A stretch of 5,763 nt of DNA from CAUZSN01 sp963582345 (GTDB lineage Bacteria; Planctomycetota; Planctomycetia; Planctomycetales; Planctomycetaceae), in assembly GCA_963582345.1 (NCBI GenBank), contig CAUZSN010000160.1:1-5763 (forward strand), in the 5' to 3' direction. Both the position numbers and the translations under genes were made by a program. Of this stretch, positions 1 to 5,158 are shown piece by piece. Every line of letters starts with the position of its first letter. Position 1 is the first letter of the stretch. The notes under the pieces were generated by a model. That model saw only the letters and a program-made list of their open reading frames with translations. It ran no database searches and was not told the origin of the DNA.

Positions 1-996
1 AGGCCTATTGATTTGTATGCCATAATCAACTCTTACCTTGAATTGCTTGGAAAACATGTTTCTAACGAAACAATTGCCGTCATATGGGAAAAACACCGCC
101 AGTTACTTAAGAGAGCAGATCGTTACAGCAAGAAGAAGAGTCGTTCACAAATGCTGATGTCGTTGACTACGTGGGCGAAGTCCGAAAATGAGTTGAAAAA
201 GTTTGGCGGGGAACACGGATTTCTTATGGCACCTGAAATAGGGCTGGTTCTCGATCCCAACGAGCCCGTGGATTTCCAGCATAGCTTGCAAGAAGCACAA
301 GAGTCAGTTGAGGTTCAACATCGAGTCACGGGGCGAGTGATATGTACATTCCGTGACAAATACGGGCCTCGCACACTTACTGTCCAGGTACTTGACAAGC
401 CTTTCGGCACGCTAAGAAATCCCATTCCTCAGCTGCTCGACGTTGAGGCGAAATATCGAGTCAGGCTTAAGGATGGCTGGGACCCATATGGATTCCTAAC
501 GGAATACCTGGAATTTAAGAAAGAACCCGGGCTGGTGAATTTCGATGAGTTCTGTCAAAACCGCTGGCCAGGATCAATAGACCTTTATGATGATCTTGAC
601 AGGCAATACCAACAATCGTCTACCCACAACGACCATCATGATGCGTGCCAATTAGCAGATGTGCTCCAAAAAAGTGGTGAAGGATCGTTGATGGCAGACG
701 AAGCGCCAGGAAACCTAATCAAGGACAGATCACTGCCAAATCCTAGCCCAGCGGTGCAAGACAAGATTGACGCTATCAATCGGGAAACCGCAAAGAACAG
801 AGTCTTGCGGGAACTGGTCAAAAAAAAAGGCCAAGGCTACCAGAAGAGACTAGCCAAAGAGATAACAAGCCCGCGATCAAAACACCGACAGCAAGTGAAA
901 GACCATCACATTTCGTACATCGAGAGAAAGTATTTGCACCTCGTCGATGCGTGGAATGATGAAAACCACTCAAATGGCTCTGTAACAAGTTTGTAA
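1..996 (+). CDS. Hypothetical protein, 5' end outside or at window edge
   Basis: I do not recognise this protein. The frame is open from base 1; the first possible start in the window is TTG at 13, with no convincing ribosome binding site, so the true start probably lies to the left and the visible 331 residues are a C-terminal part. Counting from the TTG (327 residues), the sequence is soluble and highly charged. The first ~70 residues look helical and basic, around 100-140 there is a likely beta-rich stretch, and the last ~75 residues are strongly basic (a KKK run, many K/R/H), which could contact nucleic acid. No signal peptide, membrane segment or catalytic motif is evident. Its codons look more AT-rich than those of the cassette downstream, and the repeat-rich spacer separates the two, so it may be cargo or an unrelated neighbour. 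A run of nine A at 820-828 sits inside the gene. The coding call is firm because the frame is long and uninterrupted; the function is unknown. Confidence 0.75.
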   Translation, partial: RPIDLYAIINSYLELLGKHVSNETIAVIWEKHRQLLKRADRYSKKKSRSQMLMSLTTWAKSENELKKFGGEHGFLMAPEIGLVLDPNEPVDFQHSLQEAQESVEVQHRVTGRVICTFRDKYGPRTLTVQVLDKPFGTLRNPIPQLLDVEAKYRVRLKDGWDPYGFLTEYLEFKKEPGLVNFDEFCQNRWPGSIDLYDDLDRQYQQSSTHNDHHDACQLADVLQKSGEGSLMADEAPGNLIKDRSLPNPSPAVQDKIDAINRETAKNRVLRELVKKKGQGYQKRLAKEITSPRSKHRQQVKDHHISYIERKYLHLVDAWNDENHSNGSVTSL

Positions 997-1133
997 TCTC
1001 TCTGTAATTTACTGCGAAGTCGGGCAATTTACAAATTTTTTTCGCTCGACAACTCCAAGCCTCGACCAGTTGTCGGTCGTCATTTGTCTCTGTAACGCAC
1101 CGACAACAACTTCGCGCATATCTCTCTATATGC
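978..1133. repeat. Cluster of short direct and inverted repeats (candidate origin or operator region)
   Basis: CTCTGTAA occurs at 978-985, 1000-1007 and 1088-1095; the first copy lies in the last codons of gene 1. CGACAAC occurs at 1047-1053 and 1101-1107, and inverted (GTTGTCG) at 1069-1075. The first and inverted copies form a perfect 8-bp inverted repeat, CGACAACT/AGTTGTCG, with a 13-nt spacer. An AT-rich patch with a T7 tract spans 1026-1042. GCATAT and ATATGC (1116-1121, 1128-1133) form a 6-bp hairpin around CTCTCT. The cluster lies just upstream of a regulator and primase cassette, so inferred roles are iterons of a replication origin or binding sites for the HTH proteins. I could not find a convincing sigma-70 promoter here. 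Confidence 0.5.
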
Positions 1134-1162
1134 ACAATTTCCAACATCACGCTACGTGTGGT

Positions 1163-1166
1163 GGAG
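1163..1166 (+). promoter_or_regulatory. Ribosome binding site GGAG that decides the first HTH start
   Basis: GGAG lies 9 nt before GTG 1176, a normal spacing. The other in-frame starts, GTG 1158 and GTG 1161, lie upstream of or overlap this site, and TTG 1170 is only 3 nt away. This favours GTG 1176 as the start. Confidence 0.5.
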
Positions 1167-1175
1167 AAATTGATT

Positions 1176-1364
1176 GTGCGTTTTTACACGACCAAACAAG
1201 TCGCAGAACTGTTGGAAGTCGATCTTTGGCGCGTCCAGCGATTATTCGAAAACGGTGACTTACCTGAACCAAGCCGTTTTGCAGGCCGGCGACTGATCGA
1301 TGGAAGGTATCTTCCTGCGATCATCGATGCTCTTCGATCACGGGGATGCTTGCGGATTCACTGA
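1176..1364 (+). CDS. Small MerR/excisionase-type helix-turn-helix protein
   Basis: This 62-residue protein is almost entirely a winged helix-turn-helix of the HTH_17/MerR-like kind. YTTKQVAELLEV (4-15) is the typical first part of the HTH, LWRVQRLFENGDLPEP (17-32) carries the recognition helix and turn, and GRRLIDGRYLPAIIDALRSRG (37-57) matches the wing and following helix. Proteins of this type bind DNA as excisionases (recombination directionality factors) or as AlpA-like activators. GTG 1176 is chosen as start from the GGAG site; starts at 1158, 1161 or 1170 would add up to 6 residues. It is the first gene of the cassette, 28 bp before a second HTH protein of the same fold, and just downstream of the repeat cluster that it could plausibly bind. 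Whether it is an excisionase or a transcription factor cannot be told from sequence alone. Confidence 0.75.
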   Translation: MRFYTTKQVAELLEVDLWRVQRLFENGDLPEPSRFAGRRLIDGRYLPAIIDALRSRGCLRIH

Positions 1365-1392
1365 ACGAGGGTGACGGCGGGAATGAACAGTC

Positions 1393-1587
1393 ATGAACAA
1401 ATCGGACCTGCGCGAACTCCTGCTGACCCGAAAGGAAGCGGCTTCTGTGCTGAAAATCTCCATGGGTACGCTCGATTCTTTGCGAAAAGCCGGCGTCATC
1501 CCAACTGTTCGCGTCGGAAACCTGGTACGGATCTGCGCAAACGACCTGCGCAGTTACGTCGAATCGCAAAGAACATGGGGTGAATGA
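1393..1587 (+). CDS. Excisionase/AlpA-like helix-turn-helix DNA-binding protein
   Basis: This 64-residue protein has the layout of an excisionase-family DNA-binding domain. LLTRKEAASVLKIS (10-23) is the first helix pair, MGTLDSLRKAGVIPTVRVGN (24-43) holds the recognition helix and the start of the wing, and VRICANDLRSYVES (45-58) matches the typical R-x-x-x-x-D-L-x-x-[WY]-[VL] ending. Its start is ATG 1393, with a weak GGCGGGA sequence about 11 nt upstream. Its stop overlaps the primase start in an ATGA junction (1584-1587), so the two are probably translationally coupled. Possible roles are excisionase partner of the integrase encoded downstream, or regulator of the replication cassette. Two consecutive proteins of this fold suggest divided roles, but nothing here tells which one does which. 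Confidence 0.8.
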   Translation: MNKSDLRELLLTRKEAASVLKISMGTLDSLRKAGVIPTVRVGNLVRICANDLRSYVESQRTWGE

Positions 1588-4211
1588 CAATCATGACCAC
1601 CGCGCCAATAGAGTTGGTCTTAAGCAAATTGCCAGACGCGAAGAAAAACGGCAACGGTTGGGCTGCTTGCTGTCCGGCCCATGATGACAATGTTCCGAGC
1701 CTGTCAATTGCTGAGGGCGATGATGGGCGGGTTTTGTTGCTTTGTCACACCGGTTGTTCGATTGAAAAGATTTGCGAATCACTTGGACTGCAAGTGCGTG
1801 ATCTAATGCCTGGAAACCTGTATGCGATGTACAGGTCTACGGAACCCCCCAATTTCCGAGAAAAGCAGCAATACCGTCGACAGGACAGCGAGAAACCCAA
1901 GGGGAGTACCTACCAAACTATTGACGAAGCCATCAAGTCGCTCGACCAAATGATGGCGTCCCAAGAGGGCCGGCGTGCCGACGTGTGGCGATATGTCGAT
2001 GCCAACGGCGACCTAGTGGCAGCGGTTGTTAGGTATGACCAGCCAACACCGGAAGGAGAAAAACAACGGAAGACGTTTCGACCTGTGAGCAAACACTCTG
2101 ACGGTTGGAAGATAAGCGACCCACCAGATGTGTGGCCGTTGTATCAACTCGCCGATCTTGTCGACGCCGATCAGGTCTACATAAATGAGGGGGAGAAGGC
2201 AGCGGACGCAGCGAGTTCGATCGGGTTGATCGCCACAACATCAGCCCACGGCAGCGGAAGCGCGCACAAATCGGACTGGTCGCCCTTAGTCGGAAAACAT
2301 TGCTTTATCCTGCCTGACAACAATGACGCCGGCGCAAATTATGCAGCTGCTGTGAAGAAAGAACTTGAGGAGCTGAGTCCACCGGCCCATGTTACGGTAG
2401 TTGAGCTGCCAGACCTTCCAGACGGCGGTGACATCTATGATTGGATTGAGGCTCGTAAATCGAACAAGCCCGAGTCACTTAAGGAAGAAATCGAATCGCT
2501 GGCTGAAGCGACCGACTCGGCGCCCTTAAGTGATGGACCGCCGCCAGTTCCCCTGAATACCATTCGTGTTCCACCCATGAGAAGTGACATTCTCGATGGT
2601 TGGCTAAGTGATATGGTTGAGGCCGTGTCGCAAGCAACTGAGACGCCACGGGAGCTGCCGACGCTAATAGGAATAGGTGTGCTGGCAACTGCTTGCCAGA
2701 AGCGTTTTACTGTCATGCCCGAAGAAGACTATTTCGAGCCACTGAACATTTGGGGTGCTTGTGTGCTACCATCTGGCCACCGAAAGTCGGCGGTGGTAGT
2801 GCGTATGAATCGGCCTCTATTTGATTGGCAAGAAGCGCAAGCACGCCTGCTTGAGCCGAAGATAAAGCGTATTGAATCGGAACGTACTACGGCTGAGGTA
2901 CGCATCAAGGCATTGCGGCAAAAGGCGGGCAGACAGCAAGAAAAATTCAAGTACGAGGAGATTCGAAAGGAAATCGAGGAATTGGAAGACGATCTTCCAG
3001 AAATACCCATATGCCCCGTTTTGTTCACGGCAGATGTGACGCCGGAACACCTCGGTACGATGTTGTCTCAGCAGGGAGAGCGCATGTCGATATTGTCCGA
3101 TGAAAGCGGAATATTCGACCTGATGGCAGGAAGATATTCAAACGGCATACCGAACCTTGATGTGTGGCTGCAATCACACAGTGGAACACCGGTTCGCGTT
3201 GATCGCGGTTGCCGCCCTCCTGTGTATTGCCGCCATCCCGCCCTAACGATTTCGATTTCGCCACAGCCCGATGTTCTTCGTGGCTTAGCATCGCACAAAG
3301 AGTTCCGAGGCCGCGGACTGTTGGCGCGATTCTTATATTGTCTGCCCGTGTCGAAAATTGGATATCGCACGTTAGAGCATAAGGCTGTGCCAAAACGGGT
3401 TTCTGACGCATATGCTGAGGCAATTAATGCAATTTTAGATTCTCCCGTGGCAGTTACCGATGACGGCGTCGAGCACCCACGAGTGCTGAAATTCAGCAAG
3501 GCAGCATGGAAACTGTGGAAATCGGAGGCAAAGCGGGCGGAAATCGACATGCGACCGGGTGGTCGCTTTGAGCATATGACTGACTGGGCCGGCAAGTATC
3601 CCGGGGCTGTGGCGAGAATCGCGGGACTGCTGCACGTTGCGGAGCATGTAGAACGGAGTCTCGAACACCTCACGGTAGCTGAAGCTACGATGGCCCGTGC
3701 GATAAAACTGGGCAGCCTTCTTGCCGAACATGCCCTATTGGCATTTGATCTGGTCGGCTGTGATCCGGCGTGGGAGGGTTCCCGCATGGTCTGGAGCTGG
3801 ATCGAACGGGAAAAAGAACCTCAATTCTGCAAGCGCGACTGCTGGCACCCCCTCCGGGGCACTTTCAAAAGAGTTGTCGATATCGATCCGTCGCTTGAGG
3901 TTCTCGTAGAGACTGGACACATAAATCGCCAGAAATCGCCCCGCAAAGGCCCCGGTCCGAAAGGTGAGTGGTTCGAGGTCAACCCTGTTGTAGTCGAAGC
4001 ATGGAAAAGCGGCTCGAATTATTACCCTAAAATTGATGACCAAAATGACCGTATTGTTGAACCCACGAATGAGACTTGGGCCGATGGCGAGGAATCTGGT
4101 CATTCTGGTCATCATTCTGGCGACATTGCGAATGCCGTCGAAAAATCTGGTCAACTTGGTCATGATTCCGAGGACTTGGTGAATAACGACGAATGGGGAC
4201 AAGTACCGTGA
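1584..4211 (+). CDS. Primase-helicase: CHC2-like zinc finger, TOPRIM and DUF3987 domains
   Basis: This 875-residue replication protein probably makes primers and unwinds DNA for the mobile element. Domains in order: a CHC2-like zinc finger at about 25-60 (C30, H33, then C54-H-T-G-C58); a TOPRIM domain at about 195-290 with the acidic motif NEGEK (201-205), a glycine-rich HGSGS (222-226), DNNDAG (245-250) and LPDGGDIYDW (278-287); and a DUF3987 ATPase-like region at about 335-800. In the last, LPSGHRKS (395-402) sits at the Walker A position, a charged likely coiled coil spans about 415-470, ILSDES (503-508) looks like Walker B, ALTISISPQ (553-561) like sensor 1, and RGRGLLARF (575-583) supplies a likely arginine finger. 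Two motifs are odd: DNNDAG replaces the usual DNDxAG, and the Walker A lacks its second glycine. The C-terminal tail (about 805-875) is low-complexity with an SGH repeat. ATG 1584 overlaps the previous stop; ATG 1593 is an alternative start. Domain assignment is from motif reading. Confidence 0.88.
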   Translation: MTIMTTAPIELVLSKLPDAKKNGNGWAACCPAHDDNVPSLSIAEGDDGRVLLLCHTGCSIEKICESLGLQVRDLMPGNLYAMYRSTEPPNFREKQQYRRQDSEKPKGSTYQTIDEAIKSLDQMMASQEGRRADVWRYVDANGDLVAAVVRYDQPTPEGEKQRKTFRPVSKHSDGWKISDPPDVWPLYQLADLVDADQVYINEGEKAADAASSIGLIATTSAHGSGSAHKSDWSPLVGKHCFILPDNNDAGANYAAAVKKELEELSPPAHVTVVELPDLPDGGDIYDWIEARKSNKPESLKEEIESLAEATDSAPLSDGPPPVPLNTIRVPPMRSDILDGWLSDMVEAVSQATETPRELPTLIGIGVLATACQKRFTVMPEEDYFEPLNIWGACVLPSGHRKSAVVVRMNRPLFDWQEAQARLLEPKIKRIESERTTAEVRIKALRQKAGRQQEKFKYEEIRKEIEELEDDLPEIPICPVLFTADVTPEHLGTMLSQQGERMSILSDESGIFDLMAGRYSNGIPNLDVWLQSHSGTPVRVDRGCRPPVYCRHPALTISISPQPDVLRGLASHKEFRGRGLLARFLYCLPVSKIGYRTLEHKAVPKRVSDAYAEAINAILDSPVAVTDDGVEHPRVLKFSKAAWKLWKSEAKRAEIDMRPGGRFEHMTDWAGKYPGAVARIAGLLHVAEHVERSLEHLTVAEATMARAIKLGSLLAEHALLAFDLVGCDPAWEGSRMVWSWIEREKEPQFCKRDCWHPLRGTFKRVVDIDPSLEVLVETGHINRQKSPRKGPGPKGEWFEVNPVVVEAWKSGSNYYPKIDDQNDRIVEPTNETWADGEESGHSGHHSGDIANAVEKSGQLGHDSEDLVNNDEWGQVP
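4037..4162. repeat. Repeated GGTCA motifs within the primase C-terminal tail
   Basis: TCTGGTCA occurs at 4095-4102, 4104-4111 and 4146-4153, and the close variant CTTGGTCA at 4155-4162. The reverse complement of the core, TGACC, occurs twice just upstream (4037-4041 and 4046-4050, separated by AAAA). In the protein the forward copies encode the SGHSGHHSG and SGQLGH stretch (residues 838-860). The repeats may only reflect a low-complexity linker, or they may be DNA binding sites embedded in the gene. Confidence 0.4.
4195..4199 (+). promoter_or_regulatory. Ribosome binding site GGGGA that decides the zinc-ribbon gene start
   Basis: GGGGA lies 8 nt before GTG 4208, giving a GTGA overlap with the primase stop. 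The alternative ATG 4193 overlaps this site and has no obvious ribosome binding site of its own. Confidence 0.45.
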
Positions 4212-4738
4212 GCGCTGCATTCCTGTTAGCGGACTTGGAACGGTTGGGAATCAGATTGGAGGTCAACGGCGATCGACTTCGGTACTATCCGCGGTCAGCA
4301 GCGACGCCGGCCCTGATGGATCGGCTCAAGGCTCACAAGCGGGAAATCCTATATGTGCTTCGGGCCGACGAGGTCGCCCATGGTCGGCACGTAGACCATC
4401 CCTACAGCGACTGGATTGAGTCAAACGAGCCTAATGGCGACCTTTCATGGACTAATCCGGATTGTCCTCCGCGCAACCTAACCATAGTTGATCCACCAGA
4501 TTCCTGCCCCGAGTGCGGCACCTTAGAGCTATGGGAGACGTTCGGCGGTGACTGGCGGTGCATTAAATGTTCACCGCCAGTCAAATCTCGCGAACTGGCT
4601 AAGAAAGCCTCCGAGTTGCGACGACTGGCACGAGTTTTGAGCAGAAGACGCACGAAGTCGGGCCGGATACGGAGTAGGCTTACACTCGGTTGTCCAACTC
4701 AGCCATTTGAGGATGGCCCTGAACCAGCAAAACAATGA
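4208..4738 (+). CDS. Small protein with TubC-docking-like N-terminus and a zinc ribbon
   Basis: This 176-residue protein starts at GTG 4208 by the GTGA overlap with the primase and the GGGGA site; ATG 4193, in the same frame, would add 5 residues. Residues about 3-52 (FLLADLERLGIRLEVNGDRL, then a short strand and LMDRLKAHKREIL) resemble the TubC N-terminal docking fold: helix, two-strand hairpin, and a helix ending in K-x-x-I-L. In megasynthases that fold mediates protein-protein contact; here it more likely serves as a contact module with a replication partner such as the primase, which is inference. A zinc ribbon follows: CPEC at 100-103 and CIKC at 118-121, spaced 14 residues apart, with W117 beside it. 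The tail (about 126-160) is strongly basic, suggesting nucleic-acid contact. The coupling to the primase suggests a replication accessory protein; its actual function is unknown. Confidence 0.75.
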   Translation: MSAAFLLADLERLGIRLEVNGDRLRYYPRSAATPALMDRLKAHKREILYVLRADEVAHGRHVDHPYSDWIESNEPNGDLSWTNPDCPPRNLTIVDPPDSCPECGTLELWETFGGDWRCIKCSPPVKSRELAKKASELRRLARVLSRRRTKSGRIRSRLTLGCPTQPFEDGPEPAKQ

Positions 4739-4865
4739 CTCACACCTGGAACACCGGCAGCGCACTGATGGGTCAAGCAGGCGGTTTTGAATTCGAACGC
4801 ACGTTGCCGCACGCGGAGGCAATCGGACATGCACATATATACGAACACAAACCAACTCCAGTCTA
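4739..4865. other. Non-coding spacer with no recognised feature
   Basis: Between the zinc-ribbon gene and the promoter/operator of the Cro-like gene I see no gene, no tRNA and no GC stem followed by a T run that would make a convincing terminator for the upstream cassette. Confidence 0.4.
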
Positions 4866-4894
4866 TTGACTGCTAGCCAACACTCTCATAATAT
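4866..4894 (+). promoter_or_regulatory. Candidate sigma-70 promoter for the Cro-like regulator and integrase
   Basis: TTGACT (4866-4871) and TAATAT (4889-4894) are separated by exactly 17 bp, close to the TTGACA/TATAAT consensus. Transcription would start near 4900-4902, about 26 nt before ATG 4928. The -35 hexamer forms the outer end of the left arm of the 13-bp inverted repeat, as expected for a repressible promoter. Assignment is by sequence match only. Confidence 0.6.
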
Positions 4895-4914
4895 GGCTAT
4901 AGGCTAGCAGTCAA
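4866..4914. promoter_or_regulatory. Perfect 13-bp inverted repeat, probable operator
   Basis: TTGACTGCTAGCC (4866-4878) and GGCTAGCAGTCAA (4902-4914) are exact reverse complements separated by 23 bp. Each arm contains the self-complementary hexamer GCTAGC. The left arm covers the -35 hexamer and the right arm lies at the expected transcription start, ending 13 bp before the ATG of the Cro-like gene. A repressor bound at both arms would occlude the promoter, so autoregulation by that protein is the simplest reading. Alternatives are an integrase or excisionase arm site. Confidence 0.65.
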
Positions 4915-4927
4915 CGGGGCGGCAGAC

Positions 4928-5155
4928 ATGACCAAGCGACAATTGAGACAGAAGGAAACGTTCAGCGACCAATTACGGCGCATCATTGCCCAATCCGAAA
5001 TGTCCCGCAATCAGTTATGCAATGAAGCCGGCCTCGACCCGTCACACCTGCACAGGTTTGTGCACGGCACTGGCAAGCTCACAAACGAAACTATTGACAG
5101 ATTGATTTCCGTTTTGGGTCTACGGCTTGTTGTCGATGATAAGAAAGGAGCATGA
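4928..5155 (+). CDS. Small Cro/C1-type (XRE) helix-turn-helix regulator
   Basis: This 75-residue protein is little more than one Cro/C1-type HTH domain (about 12-68). SDQLRRIIAQSEMSRNQLCNEAG fits helices 1-2, DPSHLHRFVHGTGKLTNET (37-55) fits the recognition helix and following loop, and IDRLISVLGLRLV (57-69) fits the last helix and strand. Start is ATG 4928, preceded by a G-rich stretch (GGGGCGG, 4916-4922). The stop is only 3 nt before the integrase GTG, and the integrase ribosome binding site lies inside this gene's last codons, so the two are surely one transcript. With a promoter and perfect inverted repeat immediately upstream, it most likely represses its own operon and thereby limits integrase. 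No oligomerisation domain is apparent beyond the HTH. Confidence 0.85.
   Translation: MTKRQLRQKETFSDQLRRIIAQSEMSRNQLCNEAGLDPSHLHRFVHGTGKLTNETIDRLISVLGLRLVVDDKKGA
5144..5150 (+). promoter_or_regulatory. Strong ribosome binding site AAAGGAG for the integrase
   Basis: AAAGGAG lies 8 nt before GTG 5159 and fixes that start. It is embedded in the last codons of the Cro-like gene, implying coupled translation. Confidence 0.75.
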
Positions 5156-5158
5156 GAC

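Noticed and set aside
1014..1045. GCGAA...TTCGC with a T7 tract as a terminator for gene 1
   Set aside because: The stem is only 5 bp with a 22-nt loop, and the T tract lies inside the loop and arm rather than after a GC-rich stem, so it does not fit a rho-independent terminator.
1069..1098. TTGTCG-N17-TAACGC as a promoter for the first HTH gene
   Set aside because: The -10 match is poor and the -35 falls inside the inverted repeat only by coincidence of TTG; too weak to list as a feature.
1383..1399. ATGAACA direct repeat around the start of the second HTH gene
   Set aside because: Seven bases repeated once at 10-nt spacing is easily due to chance, and it creates only an out-of-frame ATG.
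3068..3787. Long open frame (239 codons) on the minus strand
   Set aside because: It lies opposite the primase gene, whose motifs are clear on the + strand. Its translation is rich in Arg, Ser and Cys without domain motifs, as expected for an antisense shadow.
4571..4855. Minus-strand frame crossing the end of the zinc-ribbon gene into the spacer
   Set aside because: Composition is Arg/Cys-rich with no motif and no ribosome binding site that I could see. It mostly mirrors the + strand gene.
4866..4914. 13-bp inverted repeat as a terminator or as an integrase core site
   Set aside because: No T run follows the right arm, and the left arm overlaps a -35 hexamer. Tyrosine recombinase core sites usually have a spacer of about 6-8 bp, not 23.
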